Notes under the pieces: generated by a model
What the model was told of the DNA's origin: nothing
Seen by the model: only the letters and a program-made list of their open reading frames with translations
Databases searched by the model: none
Position numbers and translations under genes: made by a program
Assembly (NCBI GenBank): GCA_949361645.1
Contig: OX442437.1
Coordinates: 3,893,921 to 3,957,920 of the forward strand
Direction: 5' to 3'
Length of the DNA: 64,000 nt
Source of the DNA: Spongilla lacustris
Taxonomy: Eukaryota; Porifera; Demospongiae; Spongillida; Spongillidae
In this document: positions 35,004 through 45,270 of the stretch, one piece after another
Position numbering within the stretch: the first letter of the stretch is position 1
How the letters are laid out: each line of letters begins with the position of its first letter

Positions 35004-35243
35004 GCTTTTATAAGCCATAAAATATTTTGCATATGAAACCACAACTAGGCCTAAGGTTGATCAGACTTTACAATTTGTCATACAGCTTTAGTTTTTTAAT
35101 TGTTAATGGCCACATAAAAACAATATGCAGTGATAAGCATGCACGTTATTCTTAAGCAGTAAACAGTAATATCCTGTGTCCTTTGATGACCTATAGAAAT
35201 ATGATTTAGCAGACAAATACAATTGAGAAGGGCACACATAAGA

Positions 35244-38200
35244 TCAATCATCCGTTTCCATTTCTGCTTCCTTCTCTCTCTTCTTTGCCATCTGTCTGTG
35301 TCTCTGAGCTGCTCTTGCCTTCTCTGCTATGCCTGAGGAAAAACTATGTGACCACAGGTATGTGGTATGATATTGACTATACATACCAGAGGTTTCCTCC
35401 AATAGATGCACTCCTTTCTCCACCTCATGTTTCTCAGCTTCATCCCGTAACTTAAGCCCTGCTTTCAACCTTCAAATACAAAACAATAAATGTGACCAAC
35501 CACATCAGCTGTGATGTGTGAACACCAACCATCACATTTGCACACCAATAGCAATACCTGTTTCTGATAAATTGTGCTTGTCTCCTTGTTCTAATGGCCT
35601 CCACTTTCTTGATGGCTTCAACTAGACGATAAAGATAAGGAGTGTTATCTGCTCACATGGCATCACACCCTCACCTACACTCACCCCCACACTTAATAAG
35701 TAAGCCTTTCTATTTGACAGTGCCCAATAAGATCAAAGACATTTGCAGTAAGTCACCGAAAAGTCAATCGGAAGTCAACCCATGTATGCTGGGACTTAAG
35801 GAATAAAGATGTATTTGCACTAGGGGCTCACAAACTGCATTAATCCAATTAGGGTTGCGTCAAGACTAGTCACTAAATTGCATTTTAGAATTCCAAGGAA
35901 ACTAACACATAGATAGGGGATGTGGGGACAGCTGATGAGCAACGGCAGATTGATAGGATTGTACACATATATATTAGCAGCACTACTGCCCACAGGAAGA
36001 AAAGGGTTTATATGCACGACACTTCGTGAATTTGTAATATGAGCTTACATTTTAAAAAATAGAAGCTATTAGTGGAACTGGTATTGATCCAATTCCACCA
36101 CAAGGTGTTGATAGTAAGTGTAGTTGAATCCAATAATTAACAATTATAAAAGCCCCATCATATAAACACCGTACTCCAGAGGCAGTCCTTGAAAGTGCAG
36201 CGAAAGAAAAGGAAAGGATCTACTAGAAAGCTGTTGAAGATCTACATGTACGTGTCAATTTGTTGTTTCAGTTGATGGACTACTGCACAGAGAGGCAAAC
36301 CATTTAATGAAGCGTATAGCTGCTAGCCTTGCAACGAAATGGGAGAAGTCTTACTCAGAAACAGTTAGGTTCGTCAGAACGAGGCTATCTTTTGCAATCT
36401 TGAGATCTGCTAGCCTGTGTTTGTGAGGCTTCTAGAGTGAAATGGTGATGTGGTCTAGGGTTTGATGATGGACCTGCACACTGACAACAAAGTGACATAT
36501 TATCATGTTTTCAGTGATAATTTTTTTCTTTTTTTAAATATTTTTTTGTAGTATCATTAATAATAAATTATTGATGATAAGATGTACAATTTAAACACAC
36601 ATCACAATGTCAAACACATACTCTAGATAGAATGGCCCTGGAGTTGGCTCTTATCAGGGTCAAGTTCAATCTGCCATAGATCAGATTTATTGTGAAGGAC
36701 TTAGGCTGCCCCAGACTAGTGGCTATTTATTTTATATATTTTTTCATGTTTTCTTTTATTATTAAAAATTTAATATATGGGACAGTTTCCGAGTAAATGA
36801 TACTACGCACATATATATATATATATATAAAATGGTATAAAAATCCTTTGCATTTATATAATTATAACTTCCCAAAGGCTAAGGCTATCAACTTCTATTT
36901 TAAATACTTCATACCGCACCATTTTTCTATGGTAAAATACATCTTACTCCATGCCAGTATTACAACGTCCGATACCCCACCTGGTTCAAATTCGCCATAA
37001 CTTTCGGTAGGAGTAATCAAATCGCTTCAAATACAGTTTGTAGATAGAGAGGTCCCTTAGCTATTGGATTGTTCTGTTTGTTACATGTAATTTTTATGCC
37101 ATCCGTTATGGAGATACAGTTGAATAAACTACGTGCACATTTTCGTGCTCGATTCGCGCCAACAATTTGGGCAAATTGCATCCCGCTCAATGTATGGGGA
37201 GGCGGTGATTATAGCATTGGCGCAAATCGAACGGGAAAACGTGTACGTAGTTTGTTCAACTGTATCTCCATAACGGGTGGCATAAAATCAACGAACAGAA
37301 CAATCTAATAGCTAAGGGATCTCACTATCTACAAACTGTATTGATTATTCCTACCAAAAGTTATGGCGAGTTTGAACCAGGTGGGGTATCGGACGTTGCA
37401 ATACTGCCATGGAGTAAGTGCAAGACCCCTAAATGTATTTTACCATAGAGAAATGCTGTGGTGTGTGATCCAAACGCAAAGGATTTTTATAACATGTTAT
37501 ATATATGCGAAGTATCATTTTCTCGGAAACTGTCCCTACCAGCAATCACAATTAAGGCATAGTCATGGATCACATCCAACTGTCAAAACTTTTCAAATGG
37601 GCAACTTAATTGTGAACGGTTTTATAGTTGTCTCTCAACGTGGTGTCATTAACAAATCGTGTTAGATGCATACTACAAACAGAACAGGACATGCAGCTTT
37701 CAGGAGGTAGCATTATTAATCAAAGCATAGGTAGTGCAAGCTTGTGGGATCCACAAGGCTGCATGGAAGAGTAGTTGTACTGGTCCGTTTCAGGAAAGCA
37801 GCATCAGCCCCTACCAGGACAGGGGTCACTTTTTTTTTTTTTTAACCACCATCCATAGGTGTTTGTACCTATGCAGTTGGCAATGTGACATGTTAACCAA
37901 TTACACACTAAATTGTATTAATATTAATATAAGTAATTGAGTTTCTTTTAATTATTTTAAAGCTAATTAAGTAAGTGTGTGCACTGATACTGCTACAGAA
38001 CGGTATGACTTTAGAATATATAAATTGCATTCAAACAACTCTGGAGTCCAAGGACTATGCATGGCTGAACTTGATTGCTTCTAACACCTGCCCTATAGAC
38101 CCTTTTCATCGCGTGAGCAATGACATTCATTGAAATTAAGATTATTTGTTGTCCGCCATCTTGGTGCACAAGCTACTATAGGACGGTATGGGCAAAACAA

Positions 38201-41200
38201 AGCTTTTGGTTAGTACCGTACGTTCGCAGTAAGTGATTATGGGTTTGGTTTTATTTTTTTACAGTGGGCACTGACGTCGTTCGATGGTAAGGATATAAAA
38301 GTATTACGAGACCCAAAACAGGCATAAACAATAAAAAACTGTAAATTGCCCATACTGTTCTATAGTAACTTGTGCACCAAGATGGCGACAGCATTGAATA
38401 TGAATGGAATTAACCTCAAATGAATTTCATTAAATTATTATTTCATGTGATTTTTGACGTCATATGAAAGGGGTCTGGTCTATACATGTATTTCATCAAA
38501 AGACACCATTGATTAGTGTACCACTATTTTTAGAAAAGCTATTTGAGTGGGGGTGTTTGGTTCCACTTTGTTGCTACAATGTAAGCCTACTTTCACTTTT
38601 AGTCATCTCTCAGTAGTAACCGTTCATCGCTACTATAATGTTCTAAGTACCCTTTTAGCAAGGGCTTCGTCGTACAAATTTAGTCACATTCATACCACCA
38701 TACGGTAATGTGTTTACTCTAGCTGGCAGTTCATTAGCTATACTATCCAGTGATTAAGCATCAGAGTAGAGCCCCAGCTTGTAAAAACACTGGCTTTTAT
38801 ATACACTTTACATCAGCGGCTACGTTTTCTGTACTGCAGCTGTACACATATTTGTGTAAAAGTGCAATAACTAAGCCACATGTTACATCAGCACGTGTAT
38901 GCATTTAAACCTCCAATACTGTTTGGTGAACCCTATGACATACTCCCTCTTTCTTGTGATTATTTCCACATGACAGGATCATTCCAAGCTTAATTTTATT
39001 ACCCTACTCTAAATCAGAAGCCACATTTTCCATATATGATCTACCCTACAAAATACACAAAATCACTGTATATCATCTATATACCCTAGTTCCAGTAATG
39101 TGGGGGTTTTTTTACCAAGAATTAGCAAGATTAAGGTTTAAAGCAAATTGTTCCCATTGGCCGTTTCGGATTTAGGGGTCCTAAACTTTTTTTCCCACCA
39201 CTGGAACACGTTTTGGGTAAAAATCTGAATGGTAGCCACGGTGCCCTACACTACACCTAGAAGGCTATACCTACGTCCGATGCGCACCAATAACATGCTC
39301 ACTCCAGCGTTATTTTCTACATTCAATTAATCATACCAATATTAAATACACCACTGGTAAAACACACAGTACCGGTATCCAGGGATGAACAACGAGCCGC
39401 AAAGGGTAATTAGATTTTATAGCCAACACAACACGCTCACAACTCACAACATACCAATCAGTGTACACCTGTGGTGCAGAGGCTGTGTGGGTGTTAAGCG
39501 GCCCTTTTCCAAATATCTGCCAACAAGAGCTGCTCCTTGTCTGGAACGCGCCATTTACTTGGTAGGGTACTCACGTATTTATAAGTTACACGTGTGTAAT
39601 ACTAGTGTATTAGCAGTAATGTATATATGTGATGTCATGCAAGCACACCTGCTCTTTCCACACACTGATTCCTTTCAGCCATACGTAACGTTCCTATTCC
39701 AGTCATTGTTTCACTTAAGAACACAGCTATTGTACTAAGTTGGTTGTGGACCTATGGTACCTTAAGTTATTAGACTTATGAAACATAATTTTCTAGGGGT
39801 TTGCTGTAACCTTGTTATGGTTATGCTAGGACTGTTATGCATTAGTAATGAGGTTTGTTGCATAAGTCAAAAGGTGTTGTAGACCTCATGAATATTTTAA
39901 CAGAATTCCCCTAACCCAATAGACCCTTCTCCCATAAGATCAGGAATGTGATAGCAAGACCCAAGCTTTGAACTTAATTTGATTCATATCATCAAGGCTG
40001 GGGTCTTCCTTTGGTTGTGGTTGCCTCAGGATGTGCTATCATATCTAGGCTAGAAGGGTATATTGCATAAAAAATTTGAGATCAGTGGGTGCTAACACCA
40101 ATAAGTTTTTGAGCTGATCAATATTTTGGGAAACAAATGCTCTAGGCTGAGATTCCATATCAAAGGCTGGCAGCCATTTTTGTGCCCTCCCCTTAAAGTT
40201 GTTTTGGTCAAGTGCATTTACTTTAGGTGTTAATTGCCTTTTTTAATGATGAGAATTTACAAAGCTTATCAGAGCAGCCATGGCCTTGGTGCACAATACA
40301 CTGTATGCATACTGACGTGCACCATATTGCATATCACACAAAGGTCACGGCCACTTCAATGTTTGTAGCGTGGCACCGCCTTTTTTGAATTGTATGCTCT
40401 AACAAAAACCTAATTCAACCACGTGCCATCATTGGAATGGCACAGAGCCTCTTTAAAGGTGTGCTGAGTTATGTAGCACACACCCTCCCTGGGATGACTT
40501 GTATTACATGCTGATTAGAAATGCATTGAGTATAGGCTTGAATAGTTCGAGTTACAACAACTTTAACATACATATCCCACAAGTAGGCATATACATATAT
40601 AACATGAATTGCTTACACACATTCCATACAACACAAGAATGGTTTGCAGGTAGGGCATGGCAACCGAAACCGGTATCCATATTACCAACCACGATGACCA
40701 ATCATTGCATCATACACTAGCCAAGGGTGCCACATATCCACATGCACACATCCACCCACTGGATGCACACTGACAGGTCTACATCACACATCCACACATC
40801 CACCCACTGGATGCACACTGACAGGTCTACATCACACATCCACATGCACACACACACTGACACAGGTCTACATCACATGCACACACACACTGGATCAGGT
40901 CTACATCACCTCACATCCACATGCACACACACACTGGCACAGGTCTACAGTACCTCACATCCACACCCACTGGATGCACCTACAAAAAAGTACCTGTCTT
41001 TTGCCACAGCTCTCTGGAATACTTCACAGGCACATTGCGCTTCTTCTCGAAGTCAAAGGTAGCATCCTTGGATAAGATTACACAAACACATGCTTAGGAC
41101 AAGGCCACACCTCCAACCTGTGAATGTACCTACCATGGTGAGCTCCTTGCCGTGTGCCTTTCTGAAGGCCTTGGTCCACCTGATCTTACGAGGATTGCGC

Positions 41201-44200
41201 TTCTTCTTGAAGGCAGCACGACATTTTGACCGACAGAACACAAACACCTGTACACACAAAACAGGACAAAATGCTTAACCCAAAGGATGTAAATTTACAA
41301 ACCATCATTAATACTTATGCCAAAGTAATTACAAGTAAAATAAATAACAATAACATAGCGCTAAGCAATGTTATACAATACCATTTTAATTTAGCACCAT
41401 TAATTAATATACAAATTATGCACAAACCAACTAGTTTATTAACTGCCAGGAATCATTCTAAAGTCGTCTTGTAAGAATTTGAAGCATCCAGTGCATGCAT
41501 ATGTTGACCCTTAAAATCGTTACATACATACTTCTTTCTCCTAAGCACTTATTACAGTCTACCCCCGTTAGTAGCGCACTGCGTTAGTAGCGCATTCCCT
41601 CGTTAGTAGCGCAGTGTTGAATAAATCATGTAGTGCGGTGGTACGTGTAGCTTTATCATTATTATTCATACATGCATGTTGAAACCATCGGTCATGCATA
41701 ACGTAAGGATGATCAACGATAGCAAAAGGCAGCGCAGATCACTGACAAGCGCTACACGCACAATGCACAGAATAGCGCACAAAGACGCGTGAGAGGCGCA
41801 CAAAGACAAGCGAATGGCGCACAAAGGCAAGCGAATGGCGCACAAAGGCAAGCGAAAGGCGCACAAAGGCAAGCGAAAGGCGCACAAAGACAAGCGAAAG
41901 GCGCACAATAAATCCGCTCGCATGCAACACGACGCACTATAAAAGGAAAGAAGGCTAATTTTTGTTAATACTGGCCATATGATGTCCGAGTTAAGGGGAG
42001 CAAAGCCTAAGACCAAGTTGACCGCTGATGATAAGCGCATGATTGCACGAAGAAAGGTGGAAACGGGTTATTCTGAAGACATGGTCGCAGTCTGGTTCAA
42101 ACTGAAGACAGGCAAAGAGATCCATCGCTCAGTTGTTGGCAAATACGTCCGGGCTGGCTTCCATGAGATGGATATTGATGGACCGGAGGCGAAGAGATGC
42201 AGGAGGAGGGGGCCCAAATGGCCGCTTCTTGATTTAGGGCTTTACACATGGTTCAGTAGGTAAATAAAGCATGCTCCTTTCGAAAGTAGCATGCATAAAA
42301 TAAACGATGATCTTTCTCACTTTAGTGTACGTGCGCGCAGTGGTGTGCTATCGGATGCTCTTTTACTCACAAAAGCTGCCGAGTTAGCTCAGGAGTTGGG
42401 TATCCATCTTTCCACATCTTCTTTGAATCCAGTACCAGTTACTTCTACAGCTAGTAGCAGCCAGCCAGTGGCAGCCCCACCCACAGTTAGCAGCCAGCCA
42501 GTGGCAGCCCCACCCACAGTTAGCAGCCAGTGGCAGCCCCGCCTCCAGTTAACCGCCAGCCAGTGATCATGACAGCCACACCTCGAGTTACCCACAATTA
42601 GCCAGCCAGTGGACAGTTAGCAGCCAGCCAGTGGCAGCCACACCCACAGTTAGCAGCAGACAGTTATCGCCAACAGCTTCCAGCAATGATGATCTCACTG
42701 TGGATGGACATCTTATCTTAAGCAACGGTTGGCTTTCTAGATGGAAAGGACGGCATGGCGTATTCAGCGTGCAGTTACATGGAGAGGCTGGTGGTGCTGA
42801 CCAGCAAGGTGTGGCTAGAGCCCAGAGGGAGTTGCCTGGTATAATTGAGAAGTATCGACCAGAGGATGTCTTCAATATTGACGAGACAGGGTTATTTTAC
42901 AGACAAGCAGTAAGTGAATTGATCAAGGCACATGCATATATACATATGACTTCTTTATTAGGTACATGTACATAATTCAGTTGGAAGGGAAATGGTGCAC
43001 ACTTTAATGATATTTTTTACAGCCTGATCGCACCCTCACCACCACCGCAGACGTGCGGGGTGCCAAGAAAGCAAAGGACCGTATTACAGTGGCTTTGGCT
43101 GTAAATATAACTGCAAGTGAACGACTGAAGCCAGTGGTAATACACAAGTACAAGAAACCACGTTGCTTTGGCAGAACATTTAACCCCAACAGCCTGGTCA
43201 TGTATTACTCCAATACAAGTGCCTGGATGCGCACAGATGTAAGAAGAAACTAATGCATGTATAAATGAAATACATTTTAATCAGATCTTATTTCTGTGGT
43301 GGATACTTAGGTGTTTACTGACTGGTCAAAGCAAGTCAATGAGCAGTTCAAACAACAGAAGTGGCAATGTCTGATGCTTCTTGACAATGCCAGTTCTCAT
43401 GTTTTGTCGGACATGCCAATGATCAAAGTGGGCAGCTTTGATTGCTTTAAGTTGAGCAATCTTTTGCTGCTATTCTTTCCAGCCAATTGTACATCAGTCG
43501 TCCAGCCATTGGACCAGGGTGTGATTGCTGCACTAAAGGCTCGGTACAAGAGCAAGCTTGCCACCCACATGGTCACCCAGTATGACATTGATCCCACCCA
43601 AGATCTGCGAGCTTTGTCATCAAAAACCAATGTGAAGGAGGTAATTTAAGTACCCATTTTATTTCTTGTGAGTATACTTTGTTGCCTAAAAAATACAACA
43701 GATTGATGAAACGTTTTTGATCTCCAAATTCAGGCAATCATATGGCTACTTGCTGCAATTACCCCCTCCACTATAGTCAACTGCTGGTGCAAGGCTGGCA
43801 TTCTCCCTGCTGAGTGGTGCCGTCGTCTGAGGCCAGATAGGGCAGCAGTTGCAGTGGCAGAAGCTACAGAAGGTGCACAGCTGACAGCAATTACTGCAGC
43901 TATCCATAGACTGCCAGTGGAAAATGGGACAACCCACATGAGTGCATCTGAGTGGGTGAATGCTCCAGGCGAGATGGAAACTGAGGGGGCTGAAACCATT
44001 GCTCAAATAGCTGCCAGGTTGATGGGTCGAGACATTGAAGATAGAGGTGATGAAAGTGATGGAGAGGCTGATCCAAATAATGTAGAACCTCGAACTGTGC
44101 CACTGGAAGAGGCAAAACGGAGTGCCTTAAGCCTTGCTCAATTTGTAGGAGATAACGTAGCTTTGTTTACTGAAGCTGACTACAGGGCACTTTTGCTGCT

Positions 44201-45175
44201 TGCTGAAAAGGTTCAAGCTCTACATTAAGTACATGTACATGTATACAAGTGTTGTGTACACTGCTGATCTCAGTTTACATACGCAAATACATTCATTTGA
44301 CCATAATTAACCACCCCCGTTAAAAGCGCATTCTACGATAGTAGCGCAGGGAACAAACGTGGCGCTACTAACGGGGGTAGACTGTATTGGGGAAGGGGGG
44401 GGGGGGGGACTAAGTTGGTCTGTATGTTACACCAAATGCCCCCTGGTTGTGGTTATTACACATGTAAGTACACCGTTTCCTCAGACACGGATTCTCACCA
44501 AAACCCATCCACCTTAGAACAGTAAATAACTACAACAGTCCACTGACTAAACATATATCGCAACACTATTACTTGCTAAACATTCTGGCAATCGCACATG
44601 ATGTATAGCAGGCTCTACCAATATGACAGCAAATGAGATAGCCGCCTTCCCAGCAAAAAGTTCTTGCGCAAGAGATCTTGCCCAAGACTTGCCCAAGACT
44701 TGCCCCCTCTTGCCCAAGACTTGCCCAAGATCTTGTCCAAGATGCCAAGATTATGGCAGCCAAAATCTTGCCCAGAATCTTGCCTAAGATCTTGGGCAAG
44801 ATTCTGGGCAAGATTTGGCCTCCTGGGCAAGATCTTGGCTTCTTGGGCAAGGTCTTGGCCTCTTGGGCAAGATCTTGGCCATCTTGCCCAAGAATCTTGC
44901 GCAAGAACTTTTTGCTGGGCTTCAGTTTAAATATAGTTCTAACAACTGTGTCACGAACAAACTGTTAGTGTACGATACTAACGTCTACTGCCATGAAAAA
45001 TGAATTAACCGCCGCAATGCATACCGAGCAACGCAAACGATTTTACAACAGTGACTAACGAGACAAAGATCTACAGACGTGTGCAGTACTGTACCTTACT
45101 GTCGTTCCTGACAAAACTGATCCCGTGGCCCGGGTACACACTGGACGAACAAAAGTAACACTTCTCTAGCCTCAT
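35244..45175 (-). CDS. RSL24D1: RSL24D1 / RLP24, 60S ribosome biogenesis factor
   Basis: Six minus-strand exons join in phase: 45095-45175, 41134-41247, 40994-41066, 35558-35621, 35387-35469, 35244-35332, giving 167 aa (human RSL24D1 is 163). The protein opens [18 protein letters not shown], with the zinc ribbon completed by FCRSKC after exon 1; the diagnostic [17 protein letters not shown] follows, then ELWQKT and [10 protein letters not shown], and a basic/acidic tail ending EMETDD. In the family this protein sits on pre-60S particles in the place later taken by ribosomal protein eL24. Introns 1 (3.8 kb) and 3 (5.4 kb) are filled with repeats, including a complete pogo-type transposon in intron 1; the other three introns are 54-88 bp. 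The gene is divergent from PIGO with about 95 bp between likely starts, suggesting a shared promoter. Confidence 0.95.
35830..36120. repeat. Dispersed repeat, inverted relative to 58110-58335
   Basis: Shares 'aggaaactaacacatag', 'tgtggggacagctgatg', 'ctactgcccacaggaagaaa' and 'ccaccacaaggtgttga' with the reverse complement of 58110-58335. It lies inside RSL24D1 intron 3. Confidence 0.75.
36270..36428 (+). pseudogene. Retroelement-derived C-terminal fragment ([14 protein letters not shown] block)
   Basis: Plus-strand frame reads [39 protein letters not shown] and [10 protein letters not shown] before a stop. It resembles the relic at 18439-18665 (LADKW...SY...LRCRLSF.LLRS). It follows directly on the repeat at 35830-36120. 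Truncated. Confidence 0.5.
36779..37541. repeat. Fold-back element with GGGACAGTTTCCGAG ends
   Basis: The ends GGGACAGTTTCCGAG and CTCGGAAACTGTCCC are inverted, and about 370 bp of each arm pair (for example 'atacagttgaataaactacg' against 'cgtagtttgttcaactgtat'). No transposase. A partial relative is at 5880-6290. Confidence 0.85.
38096..38482. repeat. Fold-back element with AGACCCCTTTCAT-type ends
   Basis: AGACCCTTTTCATC near 38098 faces GAAAGGGGTCT near 38465, and an inner pair 'gccatcttggtgcacaagct' / 'agttacttgtgcaccaagatggc' (inexact) is also inverted. Non-coding. Confidence 0.75.
39382..39765. repeat. Dispersed repeat R2, copy 1 (inverted partner at 57080-57484)
   Basis: About 385 bp match the reverse complement of 57080-57484 with few differences (for example 'tggtgcagaggctgtgtggg', 'caaatatctgccaacaagag'). 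Frames in it are not conserved, so it is probably non-coding. Confidence 0.85.
39918..40062. repeat. MITE-like repeat, relative of 27165-27330
   Basis: Starts AGACCCTTCTCCCATAAGAT and shares AGGAATGTGATAGCA and GATGTGCTATCA with the copy in the nidogen-domain gene. Confidence 0.65.
40735..40982. repeat. Minisatellite of ~45-bp units in RSL24D1 intron 3
   Basis: Units of the form 'cacatccac...actg...caggtctacatcac' repeat five to six times with variable CA-rich cores. The array ends about a dozen bases before the donor of RSL24D1 exon 3. Confidence 0.8.
41772..41912. repeat. Tandem ~21-bp repeat in pogo leader
   Basis: Six to seven units of GCGCACAAAGGCAAGCGAA(A/T)G lie between the left inverted repeat and the transposase start. 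Leu/Cys/Ala/Phe-rich frames across it are repeat artefacts. Confidence 0.9.
41979..44228 (+). pseudogene. Pogo/Tigger transposase, spliced, one frame break in linker
   Basis: Five exons fit GT-AG junctions: 41979-42259, 42326-42909, 43023-43238, 43311-43640, 43734-44228 (about 635 aa). Exon 1 encodes a psq/CENP-B-like helix-turn-helix; exon 2 continues with the second DNA-binding part (ELAQELG), a [11 protein letters not shown] linker repeat, and the first catalytic Asp in [12 protein letters not shown]. Exon 4 holds the second (LLDNASSH) and third (VQPLDQGV) Asp, so the DDD triad is complete. Exon 5 encodes a long acidic C-terminus. The reading frame shifts by one net base inside the linker repeat (stops at 42550 and 42564 in the two frames), which could be a real lesion, an undetected mini-intron or an assembly slip in the repeat. 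The other exons are open. Classed as pseudogene only because of that shift. Confidence 0.8.
44649..44919. repeat. 271-bp fold-back MITE built of TCTTGCCCAAGA units
   Basis: The ends CCCAGCAAAAAGTTCTTGCG and its reverse complement are perfect inverted repeats. The interior is a run of TCTTGCCCAAGA / TCTTGGGCAAGA units, left arm in one orientation and right arm in the other. CTT precedes the left end and follows the right end, a possible 3-bp target duplication. It lies in RSL24D1 intron 1, about 265 bp downstream of the pogo element. Confidence 0.85.
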
Positions 45176-45270
45176 GGACACGTGCTCATAACAGTACAAA
45201 TGATATGATTATTACTAACACAAAAACATCCAGAATTCTAATTAGAACGCAAGTTAATAGTGGGGTGGAA
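45176..45270. promoter_or_regulatory. Shared RSL24D1/PIGO intergenic (bidirectional promoter candidate)
   Basis: RSL24D1 starts at 45175 on the minus strand and PIGO most likely at 45271 on the plus strand, leaving 95 bp. CACGTG (E-box) lies at about 45179. No TATA box is obvious. Bidirectional promoter function is inferred from geometry. Confidence 0.5.

Larger units (their letters stand above)
41555..44384 (+). mobile_element. Complete pogo/Tigger-type DNA transposon (2830 bp)
   Basis: Ends are perfect inverted repeats of at least 23 bp (CAGTCTACCCCCGTTAGTAG...), flanked by TA on both sides (41553-41554 and 44385-44386), as expected for Tc1/mariner/pogo elements. CGTTAGTAGCGC-like motifs repeat three times at the left end and several times at the right, likely transposase sites. 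A multi-exon DDE_1 transposase lies inside. The element sits in intron 1 of RSL24D1, in the opposite orientation to that gene. Confidence 0.95.

Noticed and set aside
40727..41062. His/Thr-rich 111-codon frame
   Set aside because: It covers a minisatellite and RSL24D1 exon 3 on the wrong strand.
41666..42040. Cys/Leu/Ala/Phe-periodic frames on the minus strand
   Set aside because: Artefact of the 21-bp tandem repeat in the pogo leader.
45205..45270. Upstream ATG as PIGO start (adds 22 residues)
   Set aside because: It would delay the N-terminal membrane anchor and leave only 29 bp to the RSL24D1 start; kept as an alternative only.
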